DNA of 64,000 nucleotides from Youngiibacter multivorans (GTDB taxonomy: Bacteria; Bacillota; Clostridia; Clostridiales; Clostridiaceae): NCBI RefSeq assembly GCF_017873395.1, contig NZ_JAGGKC010000007.1:1-64000 (forward strand), read 5' to 3'. Below, piece by piece: positions 50,640 to 59,700 of the stretch (positions are counted from its first letter, which is position 1; each line of letters opens with the position of its first letter). The notes beneath the pieces are model-generated. The model did not search any database and was not told the DNA's origin. It worked only from the letters and a program-made list of their open reading frames with translations. The translations under genes were made by a program, and so were the position numbers.

Positions 50640-51842
50640 TCAATTCTTGAATTTGAAGCATTCATAAATTGCTTGCTCAACAACTTCTGAAATTTCCTTA
50701 AAGCCTTTACCAGTAATGTTACATATTGCTTTTATGTCTTCAAACTCTGGAGAATAATATTTCATATCTTCATGAGAACTAGCTTTTACTCTAACTGAAC
50801 CAAATCTGGTGTCCACATTTATTATCGAATATTCTAGGACTGTCTTTTCTATCCTATATTTCTTAATGCCTATCGTCGTAGTATTTTTAAATATTACTGA
50901 TTCCATTTTTTTCACAGAATCACCATGGCATGTAACAGAAAGCTTGAATGCTGGCCTGTTCTTCTTCATGAAAATCGGTGTGAAAAACACATCTCTGGCT
51001 CCGCTTTCAAGTAGTTTTTCCATTGTGAACGCCAGGCTTTCACCTGTGGAATCATCAATGTTTGTTTCCAATATCCAAGTCTCATTGTTCACCTGCGGCT
51101 CATCTTCTTCAATTACCATAGCTCTCATTTGCTTTGTGCTTTCATCTTTCTCCGAGCCAATTCCTTGACTTAAAATCCTACAACTCCTCGGAGTCCTTTG
51201 TTTTTGGGTCAATGTTGAAATAATTGAAGTACCAATTAGAGATAATAATTCTTCAGCTACATCAACAAATTTGACTGAAAGCTGACTATTAATCAGTATT
51301 CTTGCAATCTGAGGTGAAGGTATTGAAACAATATTACCCTTGTTCGTTCTAGTCCCAATTCCTTCGTGTATCTCGGAAATAATGACGTCGTCAACACTCA
51401 ATTGATCGACACAAAAAGCTGCCACAATTATTGTCAGAATGTCCTTATCCAGTATGATGCTATCATTGTCAAATCCTTCGATGTTTGAATAACAAGTTTC
51501 CGTAACTGCTTTCAATATTGAATTAACAGCATTTATAGAAATCCTCTTTGCGTAATCTGATATATCTGTTTTATTGATAATATCGTAAATCTCATTGGCC
51601 TTCATTTTACGATAATTAACATTATTAATTTCGCATTCAGATTCTCTAGATATTTCAAAGAAATGAGAGATCGATCCATTTAGACTCGTCTTCCCAACCT
51701 CTATTTCAAGCCCTTCTAATCCAGTACTGTCAATTACAGGTTTTAGCAAATCCTCACTTATGCCTAGGTTTAGTAATGACGCAATTAACATTCTCTCATC
51801 AATTCCAGAATTGCACTCAATATAAAGTGTCTTTTTTCCCAT
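50640..51842 (-). CDS. larC: LarC-like nickel-pincer cofactor nickel-insertion protein
   Basis: A 400-residue protein starting at ATG 51842 behind GAAGGGATATC. The C-terminal half is clearly LarC, with ETNIDDSTGE, the TPIFMKKNRPAFKLSV segment and SPEFEDI. LarC inserts nickel into pyridinium bisthiocarboxylate mononucleotide to make the LarA cofactor. The N-terminal half is divergent: the usual GISGDM motif reads GIDERM, and the HFHEVG histidine motif is absent. Both halves are one reading frame. It is last in an operon with mhpD, mhpF and mhpE; larB and larE are not in the window. Confidence 0.82.
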   Translation of the reverse strand: MGKKTLYIECNSGIDERMLIASLLNLGISEDLLKPVIDSTGLEGLEIEVGKTSLNGSISHFFEISRESECEINNVNYRKMKANEIYDIINKTDISDYAKRISINAVNSILKAVTETCYSNIEGFDNDSIILDKDILTIIVAAFCVDQLSVDDVIISEIHEGIGTRTNKGNIVSIPSPQIARILINSQLSVKFVDVAEELLSLIGTSIISTLTQKQRTPRSCRILSQGIGSEKDESTKQMRAMVIEEDEPQVNNETWILETNIDDSTGESLAFTMEKLLESGARDVFFTPIFMKKNRPAFKLSVTCHGDSVKKMESVIFKNTTTIGIKKYRIEKTVLEYSIINVDTRFGSVRVKASSHEDMKYYSPEFEDIKAICNITGKGFKEISEVVEQAIYECFKFKN

Positions 51843-51930
51843 GATATCCCTTCCAATCAAGTATAAATAAAAGCCTCGGCAATCATAGCAAAACTTAAAG
51901 TGATTTACTTAACCTGATTCCATAAATAAT

Positions 51931-52947
51931 CTATTTAACTTTGTTTTGAGCAATCTCGTTTGCGACTTCAATTATCCAGTCTTCTTGACCTCCAACAGCA
52001 CGCCTTCTGCCTAACTCAATAAGTATGTCTCTTAAATCTACACCAAACCGAGCCGAAGCTCTTCTGGCATGTAGCATAAAGCTTGAATACACTCCAGCAT
52101 ACCCACAAATAAGTGCATCCAGGTTAGTCTGTGCAGTTACTCCCTTAGACAAAAGCACGGGTGCCAATGCTTCAGTACTCGCGTCCATAGTCTTATATAG
52201 GTCAGCTCCATGCTCTAAACCCATCCTGTTAAACACTGCAACCAGGGTATCAGTCGGAGTATTTCCAGCTCCGGCTCCAAGCCCTGAGAGTGAACCATCG
52301 ATATAAGTGGCACCGGCATCTACGGCTGCAATACTGTTGGCGATTGCAAGTCCCAGATTGTTGTGGCTGTGAAAGCCGATTGGGATTGAGAGATTTGCCT
52401 TAAGAAGGCTAATCTTCTCGGTAACATCAGCTGGAAGCATTGCACCTGCTGAATCAGTGCAATAGACTACATCAGCCCCGTAGCTTTCCATCTTCTTCGC
52501 TTCCTGCAGCACTCTCTCAGCATCAGCCATATGCGCCATCATAAGGAAACCTACAGTCCAGAGACCCATTTTCTTGGCTGCCTTGATGTGCTGCTCTGCA
52601 ACATCGGCTTCGGTCACATGAGTAGCCACCCTGACTGCAGTTGCTCCTGCATGTACTGCTTCCTCAAGGTCTTCAACAGATCCAATCCCTGGAATCAGAA
52701 GAACTGTAACCTTTGCTCTCTTTACAACCCCGGCGGCTGCCCTGATCACATCCAGCTCTTTGTAGTTAGAGAATCCGTAGTTTATTGTTGATCCTGTAAG
52801 GCCATCACCATGTCCGATTTCAATCAGGTCAATTCCAGCCTCATCGAGTGCCTTTGCTACCTTAGCCACATCCTCAGGAGAAAATTGATGGGAAACTGTA
52901 TGACTTCCATCCCTTAGGGTTGTATCAGTTAGATATATTTTAGCCAT
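51931..52947 (-). CDS. mhpE: 4-hydroxy-2-oxovalerate aldolase
   Basis: A 338-residue HMGL/DRE-TIM enzyme that splits 4-hydroxy-2-oxovalerate to pyruvate and acetaldehyde. The LTDTTLRDGSH motif contains the metal-binding Asp and catalytic Arg; GFHSHNNLGLA supplies metal-binding histidines; the C-terminal communication domain (about 280-338) contacts the acetaldehyde dehydrogenase partner. Its ATG overlaps the mhpF stop (TAATG), as expected for a channelling complex. Confidence 0.95.
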   Translation of the reverse strand: MAKIYLTDTTLRDGSHTVSHQFSPEDVAKVAKALDEAGIDLIEIGHGDGLTGSTINYGFSNYKELDVIRAAAGVVKRAKVTVLLIPGIGSVEDLEEAVHAGATAVRVATHVTEADVAEQHIKAAKKMGLWTVGFLMMAHMADAERVLQEAKKMESYGADVVYCTDSAGAMLPADVTEKISLLKANLSIPIGFHSHNNLGLAIANSIAAVDAGATYIDGSLSGLGAGAGNTPTDTLVAVFNRMGLEHGADLYKTMDASTEALAPVLLSKGVTAQTNLDALICGYAGVYSSFMLHARRASARFGVDLRDILIELGRRRAVGGQEDWIIEVANEIAQNKVK

Positions 52948-53819
52948 TAATTTGCTCCTCCCATTAGCTTTCCAGCATACTTCTCTGCAGTATGCACTGC
53001 AGCTGCAGTGATTATATCAAGGTTACCAGAGTAAACCGGAAGATAATCTCCCAGTCCTTCCACCTCGATCATTGTAGTAACAATATTGTTCTGTATAATT
53101 GGTTCGAGAAGATACCTGTAGCCTGGTACATATTCCTTGATTTTTTCAACCATGCTATCCACTGATTTCTTTATGGCATCGATGTCAGGATTCTCCACAA
53201 TCGTATAGATTGTGTTCCTCATGTATATTGGAGGTTCTGCCGGGTTAAGCACGATTATTACCTTTGCATTATCCGCTCCACCTACGTCCATAAGCGCTTT
53301 CTTAGTTGTGACTGTAAATTCGTCAATATTCGCTCTAGTGCCAGGACCTGCACTTTTTGAGCTTATTGAAGAAATTACTTCAGCATACTTAACATTAGCC
53401 GCTTGGTTTATTGCATATACAATAGGTGTCGTAGCTTGACCTGCACAGGTAACCATATTGAGGTTTGGTTGTTCCAGCATTTCCTCTGTTAGATTGACCG
53501 CAGGAACAGTGAATGGTCCAATCGCTGCAGGAGTAAGGTCTAATGTGAAAATCCCCTTGTCCTTCAGAAGAGGACCATTGACAAGATGTGCAGAGGCACT
53601 AGTGCAATCAAAAGCAATTTTAATTCCTTCGATTTCAAGGAGGTGGCTGATTCCGTCTGCCGAAGCGTCAATGCCTCTCTCCCTAGCGTATTCGATTCCT
53701 TTAGATTCAGCAATTCCGACTATTGTAGCAACTTCAAGTAATGGGCTTCTCTGTATTTTATTCAACAGGTCCAAACCAATGTTTCCAGGACCTATAATAC
53801 CTACCTTAATTTTCTCCAT
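52947..53819 (-). CDS. mhpF: Acetaldehyde dehydrogenase, acetylating
   Basis: A 290-residue CoA-dependent dehydrogenase converting the acetaldehyde released by the aldolase to acetyl-CoA with NAD+. The Rossmann motif GIIGPGNIGLDLL and the nucleophilic cysteine in NMVTCAGQATTP are clear. The start ATG 53819 lies 17 bp after the mhpD stop. It forms the usual channelling pair with MhpE. Confidence 0.95.
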   Translation of the reverse strand: MEKIKVGIIGPGNIGLDLLNKIQRSPLLEVATIVGIAESKGIEYARERGIDASADGISHLLEIEGIKIAFDCTSASAHLVNGPLLKDKGIFTLDLTPAAIGPFTVPAVNLTEEMLEQPNLNMVTCAGQATTPIVYAINQAANVKYAEVISSISSKSAGPGTRANIDEFTVTTKKALMDVGGADNAKVIIVLNPAEPPIYMRNTIYTIVENPDIDAIKKSVDSMVEKIKEYVPGYRYLLEPIIQNNIVTTMIEVEGLGDYLPVYSGNLDIITAAAVHTAEKYAGKLMGGAN

Positions 53820-53838
53820 TTTAATCTCCTTAGTACTA

Positions 53839-54627
53839 TTAAATAAATTTTACTTTGACTTCTCCAATGTTCTCATACACTGCTGTGAACTCATCTCCGG
53901 CTTCAGCTGCTAACGCTGCGCTGAAAGCACCAGATAATACTATTTCTCCCTTTTTTAGACTTACACCAAATTCGGAAAGAGTATTTGCAAGCCATGCTAC
54001 AGCTGTAGCAGGATCCCCCAAAACATCGCTTCCAATTCCCTCATTTATGTACTCACCATTCTTGAATAGCTTCATTCTAATTGATAGGAGGTCTGTTTTT
54101 AAAGGGTCTATTCTCTCCTTACCTACAACATACATGCCTGATGATGCATTATCCGCCACCGTATCAATGATGTTTATTTTCCAATTAGCAATTCTTGAGT
54201 CAACAATTTCAATTGATGGTACGACATAGTCAGTAGCATCAATCACATCTTTCGATGTCACGCCAGGTCCTGCAAGATCTTTTTTCAAAACAAATGCAAG
54301 CTCACCTTCAACCTTTGGCTGCAAAAGTTTCCTTCTATCCACAATTTCATCTTTCACTTCCATGGTATCTAAAAGATGTCCAAAATCTGGTCTATTGACT
54401 CCAAGCAGGTTTTGCATTGCAAGTGAAGTCAACCCAATTTTTTTTCCGGTTATTTTTTTTCCATCAACTACTTCTTTACGGATATTCAAGAGCTGTATCG
54501 CATATGCATCAGATATCTCTATTTCAGGATTTTCCTTTGATATCGCACTGACAGGTATGCAAGTCCTCTCTGCCTGTTTGAGTAAATTGGCTAATTCTTC
54601 GTAAGTATATTCCTTTGTTATTGGCAT
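53839..54627 (-). CDS. mhpD: 2-oxopent-4-enoate hydratase (MhpD/FAH family)
   Basis: A 262-residue member of the fumarylacetoacetate hydrolase-like hydratase family. Metal-ligand motifs are visible (PKVEGELAFVL and PSIEIVDSRI), together with KKIGLTS and the C-terminal VLSGAF segment. It hydrates 2-oxopent-4-enoate (2-hydroxypenta-2,4-dienoate) to 4-hydroxy-2-oxovalerate; the closely related 2-oxo-3-hexenedioate decarboxylase is an alternative. It is the first gene of the mhpD-mhpF-mhpE-larC operon, with a promoter at 54821-54849. Confidence 0.9.
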   Translation of the reverse strand: MPITKEYTYEELANLLKQAERTCIPVSAISKENPEIEISDAYAIQLLNIRKEVVDGKKITGKKIGLTSLAMQNLLGVNRPDFGHLLDTMEVKDEIVDRRKLLQPKVEGELAFVLKKDLAGPGVTSKDVIDATDYVVPSIEIVDSRIANWKINIIDTVADNASSGMYVVGKERIDPLKTDLLSIRMKLFKNGEYINEGIGSDVLGDPATAVAWLANTLSEFGVSLKKGEIVLSGAFSAALAAEAGDEFTAVYENIGEVKVKFI

Positions 54628-54806
54628 TTTACCCTCCCCTTTCTCATAAATGAGTTGCGCTTTGATTAGAATGAGTTAGCAATTTATTTTGATATTGATG
54701 AGCCTTAAATTTCCTAAAGATCCATACATTTCCATGTCAATTAAATAGTAACGAAGACAGCATCACACTGGATGTATAGGAAATTTTGCAAATAAGCAGA
54801 TTTGAA

Positions 54807-54815
54807 ATTGCCGAA
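54807..54815 (-). promoter_or_regulatory. Partial IclR-type operator at the mhpD promoter
   Basis: The 9-mer ATTGCCGAA (plus-strand sense) is identical to the core of the 21-bp motif at 61689-61709. It overlaps the predicted transcription start of the mhpDFE-larC operon. The second half of the motif (CCATTCTC) is not present. Regulation by the IclR protein is inferred. Confidence 0.4.
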
Positions 54816-54820
54816 GCAAA

Positions 54821-54849
54821 AAATTATTTGCGTAATAACTTAGAGTCAA
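54821..54849 (-). promoter_or_regulatory. Promoter of the mhpDFE-larC operon
   Basis: On the minus strand TTGACT (54844-54849) and TAATTT (54821-54826) are 17 bp apart within the otherwise gene-free 54628-54974 region. The leader to mhpD is about 190 bases. A TTGACA nearer mhpD lacks a good -10 partner. Confidence 0.5.
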
Positions 54850-54974
54850 AATAGATTAATACTAGAATCATATATATGGTATCACTATTGAAGTAAGAAC
54901 TTATGATAATTCCCCAGCTGCATTATTTAGACAAATCATGCAGCCAGAGAATCCTACCTGATAAACACCATTTG

Positions 54975-56057
54975 TTATTTGTCAGTTAGATTAATACATC
55001 CTTCCTTCTTAATAAGAATAGTGTCAGTTATTCTTGGTCCTCCAACGTTGGCAAGGTATATGGTTGGAAGAAGCAGGTCAATGACCATGTTTTCCTGAAG
55101 AATCTGGCCGGAATCCTTACTAATTATTGGATAAAATTCTGATTGCCTAATACCCACTCCGTACCCTATTGTCGGAAGAAATAATTTTGCATAACCATTG
55201 TCATGGACTTCCTTATACGCAGCCTCATAGACTTCACCGGCGGTAGCCCCCGGCTTAGCAGCTTCTATTGCCAGCTCTTGAGCTCTTGTAAGTACATTGT
55301 ATATTTTTTTTGTTTCTGTTTTAACATTTCCAAGAAATACCGTTCTACACATTTTCGCAGTATAGCCCTTGTAAGTTGCGCCAAGATGAATGACTACCGG
55401 TTCATTGTCATTTAAAGAATATTCACCAGCGTACGGATGCACCAGCTGTTGCCTGTCATGTCTAAGGACTTGCATTCTGAATGAAGGTCCCTCTGATCCA
55501 GCTTTTCTCATTGCATATTCGGCTTCGGCCAACACATCAGTCTCCCTGATTCCAGGTCTTACAAAGTTTGTAGCAGCCATCATTCCAATCCTGCAAAATT
55601 CTGCAGCCTTAGAAATTAGTTCAATTTCACTCTCATCCTTAATCGAACGTATCTTATAACATGTTTCGGCAATATCTCCAAAATAAACTCCATTAACAAA
55701 GTCCCTTAGACACTGGAAATCCTTTAGCGATATGAAGTATCTTGTGAAGCCCAGCCTAGGTCTGTCTATGCCTAGCCCGTTTATAACATCTGCTGTCTTC
55801 TTGCTGATGTTCTCTTCCGGGAAAAAGTATGGAACAACGTTCATTCCTGAAACTTCTCTAACATGTCTTGCGTCAAGCCAGAGGCATATAAAAACAGGAT
55901 CACCTTTTCGCGGGATAATAATTGAACCCGCTTCAATATCTGTAAGCATTGAGAAATAGATGATATTTTCTCTATCCATTATCACAGCTGCGTCTAAGCC
56001 AAGTACATCAAGCTCAGACTTAAGTCTCGAGATTCTACCTCTTACTACTTCGTTCAT
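54975..56057 (-). CDS. Creatinase-like M24-fold (pita-bread) protein lacking metal ligands
   Basis: A 360-residue protein starting at ATG 56057 behind GGAGGATATA. It has an N-terminal creatinase domain (about 1-130) and a C-terminal pita-bread fold. In metal-dependent M24 peptidases two Asp, one His and two Glu bind metal. Here the first Asp motif reads VIHLGAT, the second AKMCRT, the His motif GYGVGI and the last Glu motif RITDT, so the set is lost. This resembles creatinase and related metal-free C-N hydrolases, in which a histidine acts as base (compare LVHPYA here). An amidine, amide or lactam substrate is possible. It lies between the BenE-type permease and mhpD. Confidence 0.8.
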   Translation of the reverse strand: MNEVVRGRISRLKSELDVLGLDAAVIMDRENIIYFSMLTDIEAGSIIIPRKGDPVFICLWLDARHVREVSGMNVVPYFFPEENISKKTADVINGLGIDRPRLGFTRYFISLKDFQCLRDFVNGVYFGDIAETCYKIRSIKDESEIELISKAAEFCRIGMMAATNFVRPGIRETDVLAEAEYAMRKAGSEGPSFRMQVLRHDRQQLVHPYAGEYSLNDNEPVVIHLGATYKGYTAKMCRTVFLGNVKTETKKIYNVLTRAQELAIEAAKPGATAGEVYEAAYKEVHDNGYAKLFLPTIGYGVGIRQSEFYPIISKDSGQILQENMVIDLLLPTIYLANVGGPRITDTILIKKEGCINLTDK

Positions 56058-56095
56058 TATATCCTCCAATGCCGCCTAAAGGTTATTCAGCTGCT

Positions 56096-57349
56096 TTACT
56101 TATCTGATTGAAAATCATGCCTGTCTGCTATAAGAGATACTACTATACCAACAACAAGAGCCCAGAATGCTGCACCGATACTGAAGAATGTTACTCCGCT
56201 GACTCCAACTATTAGCGCTGCAAATGCTCCAGTCTTGTACTTGCCAGTTCCAAATCCATCCTTAAAAGAACCTATCAGAACGCTGATCATTGCAAGTCCA
56301 GCTAGGACACTTACTAAAGGTGCTGGAATTATCTTAATCACACTAATTGCAAAGCTTGCTACCAATCCGAATGACATAAAAAATATTCCGTTTACTACTG
56401 ATGCTGCATATCTTCCTGCTTTGTCCTCACCCGCTTCTTCGCTCGAACAGATTGCTGTCATTGGACCAGCGATGTTCGCATTATGAGCACCTACTAATCC
56501 GGAAAGCATCCCACCTATTCCACTGACCACAGTCATGGCGTTAACAGGTGTCTTGTAGCCTTGTCCAAATAGAACCCCAATTGCCTGAGCATTCTCAGCT
56601 CCAACTACCAGCGCTGCAAGAGGTACTGAAACTGAAAGTATCGTTGCGACATTAAATTTTGGAGCAACAAACTGTGGTGGAATGTACTTGAAATCAAGAC
56701 CTGCTGTATCCAAACCACCAGTTAGCATAATTGCTACTATTGCAAAAAGTATTGCTCCAAGTATAGGAGAAATCTTTTTCCCTAGCTTAGGTGTAATAAA
56801 AAATCCGACGATAGCAGCGCCGCAAACTATAGGTAGTGCAACTGTTGCTGTCACTATTCCTGTTCCAAATCTAAGCATTACTCCGCCTATCATTCCCATA
56901 ACTATCGGCAGAGGTAGGAACTTCATTACCTTCCCAATCAATCCTGATAATCCTAGCAAAAGAACTATAACTCCAGCCATTATGAAGGCTCCAGCCGCCT
57001 CGTTGAATGTGAATCCAATCAATGAAGTCGCGAGCATTGATGCTCCAGGAATAGAAAACGCTCCCACAATTGGTTGCTTGTAGTACAGGGCCATTAAAAG
57101 ACTAATCAAGCCACCGAATACATATATTCCAAATATCCAGGATACCGTCTGCTCAGTTGTATATCCAGCACTTGTGCTTGCTTTTATTGTCACAAGTGCA
57201 GGTCCTGTACATCCGAATACGGCTGCCACAAATCCTGTGGTTATGGCCTTTGAACTTAGATATTTTCTGAGATCCTTAAGTCCAGATTTGAATCCTGGTC
57301 CTTCCTCAATTATTCTTCTTTTGTTGGATGCCGCTGTTACACTGCTCAT
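56096..57349 (-). CDS. BenE-family (benzoate/H+ symporter-like) permease
   Basis: A 417-residue integral membrane protein with about twelve hydrophobic segments. The family hallmark appears in GAHNANIAGPMTAICSSEEAG, close to the corresponding BenE segment. BenE proteins import benzoate-like aromatic acids, and the wider fold also includes uracil and xanthine permeases. It is therefore the probable entry point for the substrate of this catabolic cluster. A 172-bp gap separates it from the upstream LarA-like gene and contains only weak dyad symmetry (TGAGGG/CCCTCA) and no clear gene. Confidence 0.82.
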   Translation of the reverse strand: MSSVTAASNKRRIIEEGPGFKSGLKDLRKYLSSKAITTGFVAAVFGCTGPALVTIKASTSAGYTTEQTVSWIFGIYVFGGLISLLMALYYKQPIVGAFSIPGASMLATSLIGFTFNEAAGAFIMAGVIVLLLGLSGLIGKVMKFLPLPIVMGMIGGVMLRFGTGIVTATVALPIVCGAAIVGFFITPKLGKKISPILGAILFAIVAIMLTGGLDTAGLDFKYIPPQFVAPKFNVATILSVSVPLAALVVGAENAQAIGVLFGQGYKTPVNAMTVVSGIGGMLSGLVGAHNANIAGPMTAICSSEEAGEDKAGRYAASVVNGIFFMSFGLVASFAISVIKIIPAPLVSVLAGLAMISVLIGSFKDGFGTGKYKTGAFAALIVGVSGVTFFSIGAAFWALVVGIVVSLIADRHDFQSDK

Positions 57350-57521
57350 TCTTTTACTCCTCTTATTTTATTTGACCTGTTGATATAACGATATAGGGAA
57401 TTTTGATTTCTGATCATATCCAGGTTGCTACAGTGTTTTATATTATTGGACAGATGAGGGCATCTGAGCTATCTGTACTCGGAAGTGACACCCTCATTCA
57501 TTTATGCTAACACAGCGCAAA

Positions 57522-58991
57522 TTACTTCAATTTCAGCTTATCGAGGATGGAAATATCCACCCCTCTTTGTTTTAACCATTTTGGCAGCAGGATTTTATCA
57601 ACTCTTTCACTTACTTGCGGAGCCTTCTCAACAAGGAATTCAGCCAATGACTTACTAACATTCATTCCAGCCATTGCTCCATCGAATATCAGAACCTTAT
57701 CAGTCCCTGATGCATTGTATGCAAAATTCATTGCGGCTTCAGCTGTTTTAACTACGCTTGCATATGTCATATAATCCTGATTTAGCGGGTCCGTATCGAA
57801 CAGGTCACTTTGTGTCTGACCAACCACAAGTGTCGGGATATGCTTTGAGAAAAATGCTGATGGATACCCAAGCCATGCGTAGTTATGAACACAGATCTTA
57901 ACAGCAGGATTCATCGGAGGAATGCTATCAAGCATAGGTTTCTCATGTTTGTTATAGAACGCCTCTGTATACCACGTATATGCAGGAAGTGGAGTTTCCA
58001 TATCATATAAATCTGTATTTGCTCCCACGAAATTACCGTAAATGACGCCAGCAGAAAATACATATGGTACTGGGCACGGAAAGTCTAGAGCAACAATGCA
58101 TTCGTCAATTTCACCGAACAGTGTCATTATTTTGCCGTAGTACTGGCAACCTAGGAAGGTAGCCCTTTCATTCAGAGCATAAAGGTCCGCATCAGAGTCT
58201 ACACCAATGATTCCATGAGGTCCAACGTTCAAGAAGGAAGCAAAGGCAAATTTACTCTGAACAAATTCCGAGTCAAATATTGCTCTCGCTGTAAAGTTTG
58301 CTGCTCTTGGTCCTAAGTTCTGATGATATGTGCTTCGTGTCTCTATTCTTGCATATGACATACCAAAAGGTTTGACCGCCTTGTCAACCTGTCTGTGAAA
58401 GTGGACTTCACGTACATCTGTATGATGTGCATGAATAATCCATGTTGCATCGTATACTTTTTTCAACCCATACAGGGTACCAATTTCCGTCTCAATGGGA
58501 ATACCTTCATCAACAGGAGCCATTCCTATTGCTTTTCCATTAAAATAGGTATCTAGACCATATCTCTTGATGTATTCTTCGGTTTCTCTGAATCTCATTC
58601 CAACACCAGCTCTTAGCCGTATGTTTGTACAGCCTGTCTTTTCAGAAACGACATCCTTTATTGCTTTTAGAAGTTCAGCATATGGTTGGCCACCATAGAG
58701 CGTGAATCCATGATGGGATGCAAGTATGTTTACTGTATGTTCAGACTTTATCTTGCTCATGTCAATCTGCCTCAGCGAGTCGACTGCAGCCCTGTATACT
58801 TCCTTTATCGCCTCCTCATTGTTAGCTGTTGGAAAAATAGTATCTGGAAGATCCGGAAAAATTTCCTTAAGTTTAATCGATACCATGCCTGGCATTTCGG
58901 AAATCCTTGTTTTAACAAGCTTTGGATCAATTCCATACTGAGACGTCTTTGGCTCAATTGGTCTGATTGGTGCATGTAAAAAATTCTCCAT
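57522..58991 (-). CDS. LarA-superfamily (nickel-pincer racemase/epimerase-like) protein
   Basis: A 489-residue protein starting at ATG 58991 behind AAAGGAGAG. It is divergent, but several features fit LarA. Lys207 is followed by His223 after exactly 16 residues, as for the cofactor-tethering Lys184 and nickel-ligand His200 of Lactobacillus LarA. His197 lies ten residues before Lys207, as His174 does before Lys184. The residue matching catalytic His108 is Met132. A nickel-pincer enzyme acting on a hydroxy or related acid, but not a classical two-base racemase, is inferred. Context: a larC-like gene in the same cluster, ferredoxin gene upstream, BenE permease gene downstream. No close family name is claimed. 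Confidence 0.65.
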   Translation of the reverse strand: MENFLHAPIRPIEPKTSQYGIDPKLVKTRISEMPGMVSIKLKEIFPDLPDTIFPTANNEEAIKEVYRAAVDSLRQIDMSKIKSEHTVNILASHHGFTLYGGQPYAELLKAIKDVVSEKTGCTNIRLRAGVGMRFRETEEYIKRYGLDTYFNGKAIGMAPVDEGIPIETEIGTLYGLKKVYDATWIIHAHHTDVREVHFHRQVDKAVKPFGMSYARIETRSTYHQNLGPRAANFTARAIFDSEFVQSKFAFASFLNVGPHGIIGVDSDADLYALNERATFLGCQYYGKIMTLFGEIDECIVALDFPCPVPYVFSAGVIYGNFVGANTDLYDMETPLPAYTWYTEAFYNKHEKPMLDSIPPMNPAVKICVHNYAWLGYPSAFFSKHIPTLVVGQTQSDLFDTDPLNQDYMTYASVVKTAEAAMNFAYNASGTDKVLIFDGAMAGMNVSKSLAEFLVEKAPQVSERVDKILLPKWLKQRGVDISILDKLKLK

Positions 58992-59019
58992 ATTTCTCTC
59001 CTTTCAATTCCTTTAGGAT

Positions 59020-59625
59020 CTAACTATTCTTTGTGTGAACTATTTCATCAAGAAGCTTCCGATCCTCTTCAAAATAGAATCCTCTGCTTCCATATTTTTC
59101 CTTAACTTTGTCTGGTATTGTCCATGCAGTTGCAGTTGTACCATACCACTGCCAGCCACCTTTAATTGGAACCAGTTCATTACCAGCAGCTTCAACCATT
59201 CTAAGAAGCGGTTGGATACACTCAATAGTACAACCTGTACGCATTCCGGTCATTGCCGAGACTTCTTCAGGTGTCTTAGCCCCACTTATTAGAGCAGCTG
59301 CAACCTCTTCGGCTCTTACTCCTACGCAATAACAGAGAGTCTGCTGAGGATTAAGGTGTGCTTTCTCGCACATTTCCCTGATTTCTTCTTGGTCAAACTT
59401 TGATACATCTACTCCAATTTGAATCGGTTCATCTCTTTTCACCATCTTTATTGCATAGAAGGGGCATCTTTGTTCACAGTTACTGCAGCCTGTGCAAGCA
59501 TCATTGTCAACCTTCGCCTTTCGATCGACAACTTTTATTGTAAGCACAGGACATACTTTTTCGCATATCTTGCATCCTGTACATACATTTTCGTCAACAA
59601 CAGCAAGCATTGTAATGTTTTTCAT
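59020..59625 (-). CDS. 2[4Fe-4S] ferredoxin with BFD-like domain
   Basis: A 201-residue protein behind AAAGGAGGAAC. Two classical ferredoxin motifs are present (CTGCKICEKVCP and CTGCSNCEQRCP). They are followed by a BFD-type [2Fe-2S] motif, starting with CYC and ending in the GCTIEC segment about 30 residues later, and a C-terminal tail of about 65 residues. It probably carries electrons for a redox step in the pathway or in cofactor assembly. It begins 28 bp upstream of the LarA-like gene, so the two are co-transcribed and may be partners. Confidence 0.82.
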   Translation of the reverse strand: MKNITMLAVVDENVCTGCKICEKVCPVLTIKVVDRKAKVDNDACTGCSNCEQRCPFYAIKMVKRDEPIQIGVDVSKFDQEEIREMCEKAHLNPQQTLCYCVGVRAEEVAAALISGAKTPEEVSAMTGMRTGCTIECIQPLLRMVEAAGNELVPIKGGWQWYGTTATAWTIPDKVKEKYGSRGFYFEEDRKLLDEIVHTKNS

Positions 59626-59700
59626 CTTGTTCCTCCTTTATTTGTGAATTAAAGTTCAGGTTTTTGTCATCTATATACACAGTCTTAATGAACCGGCATA

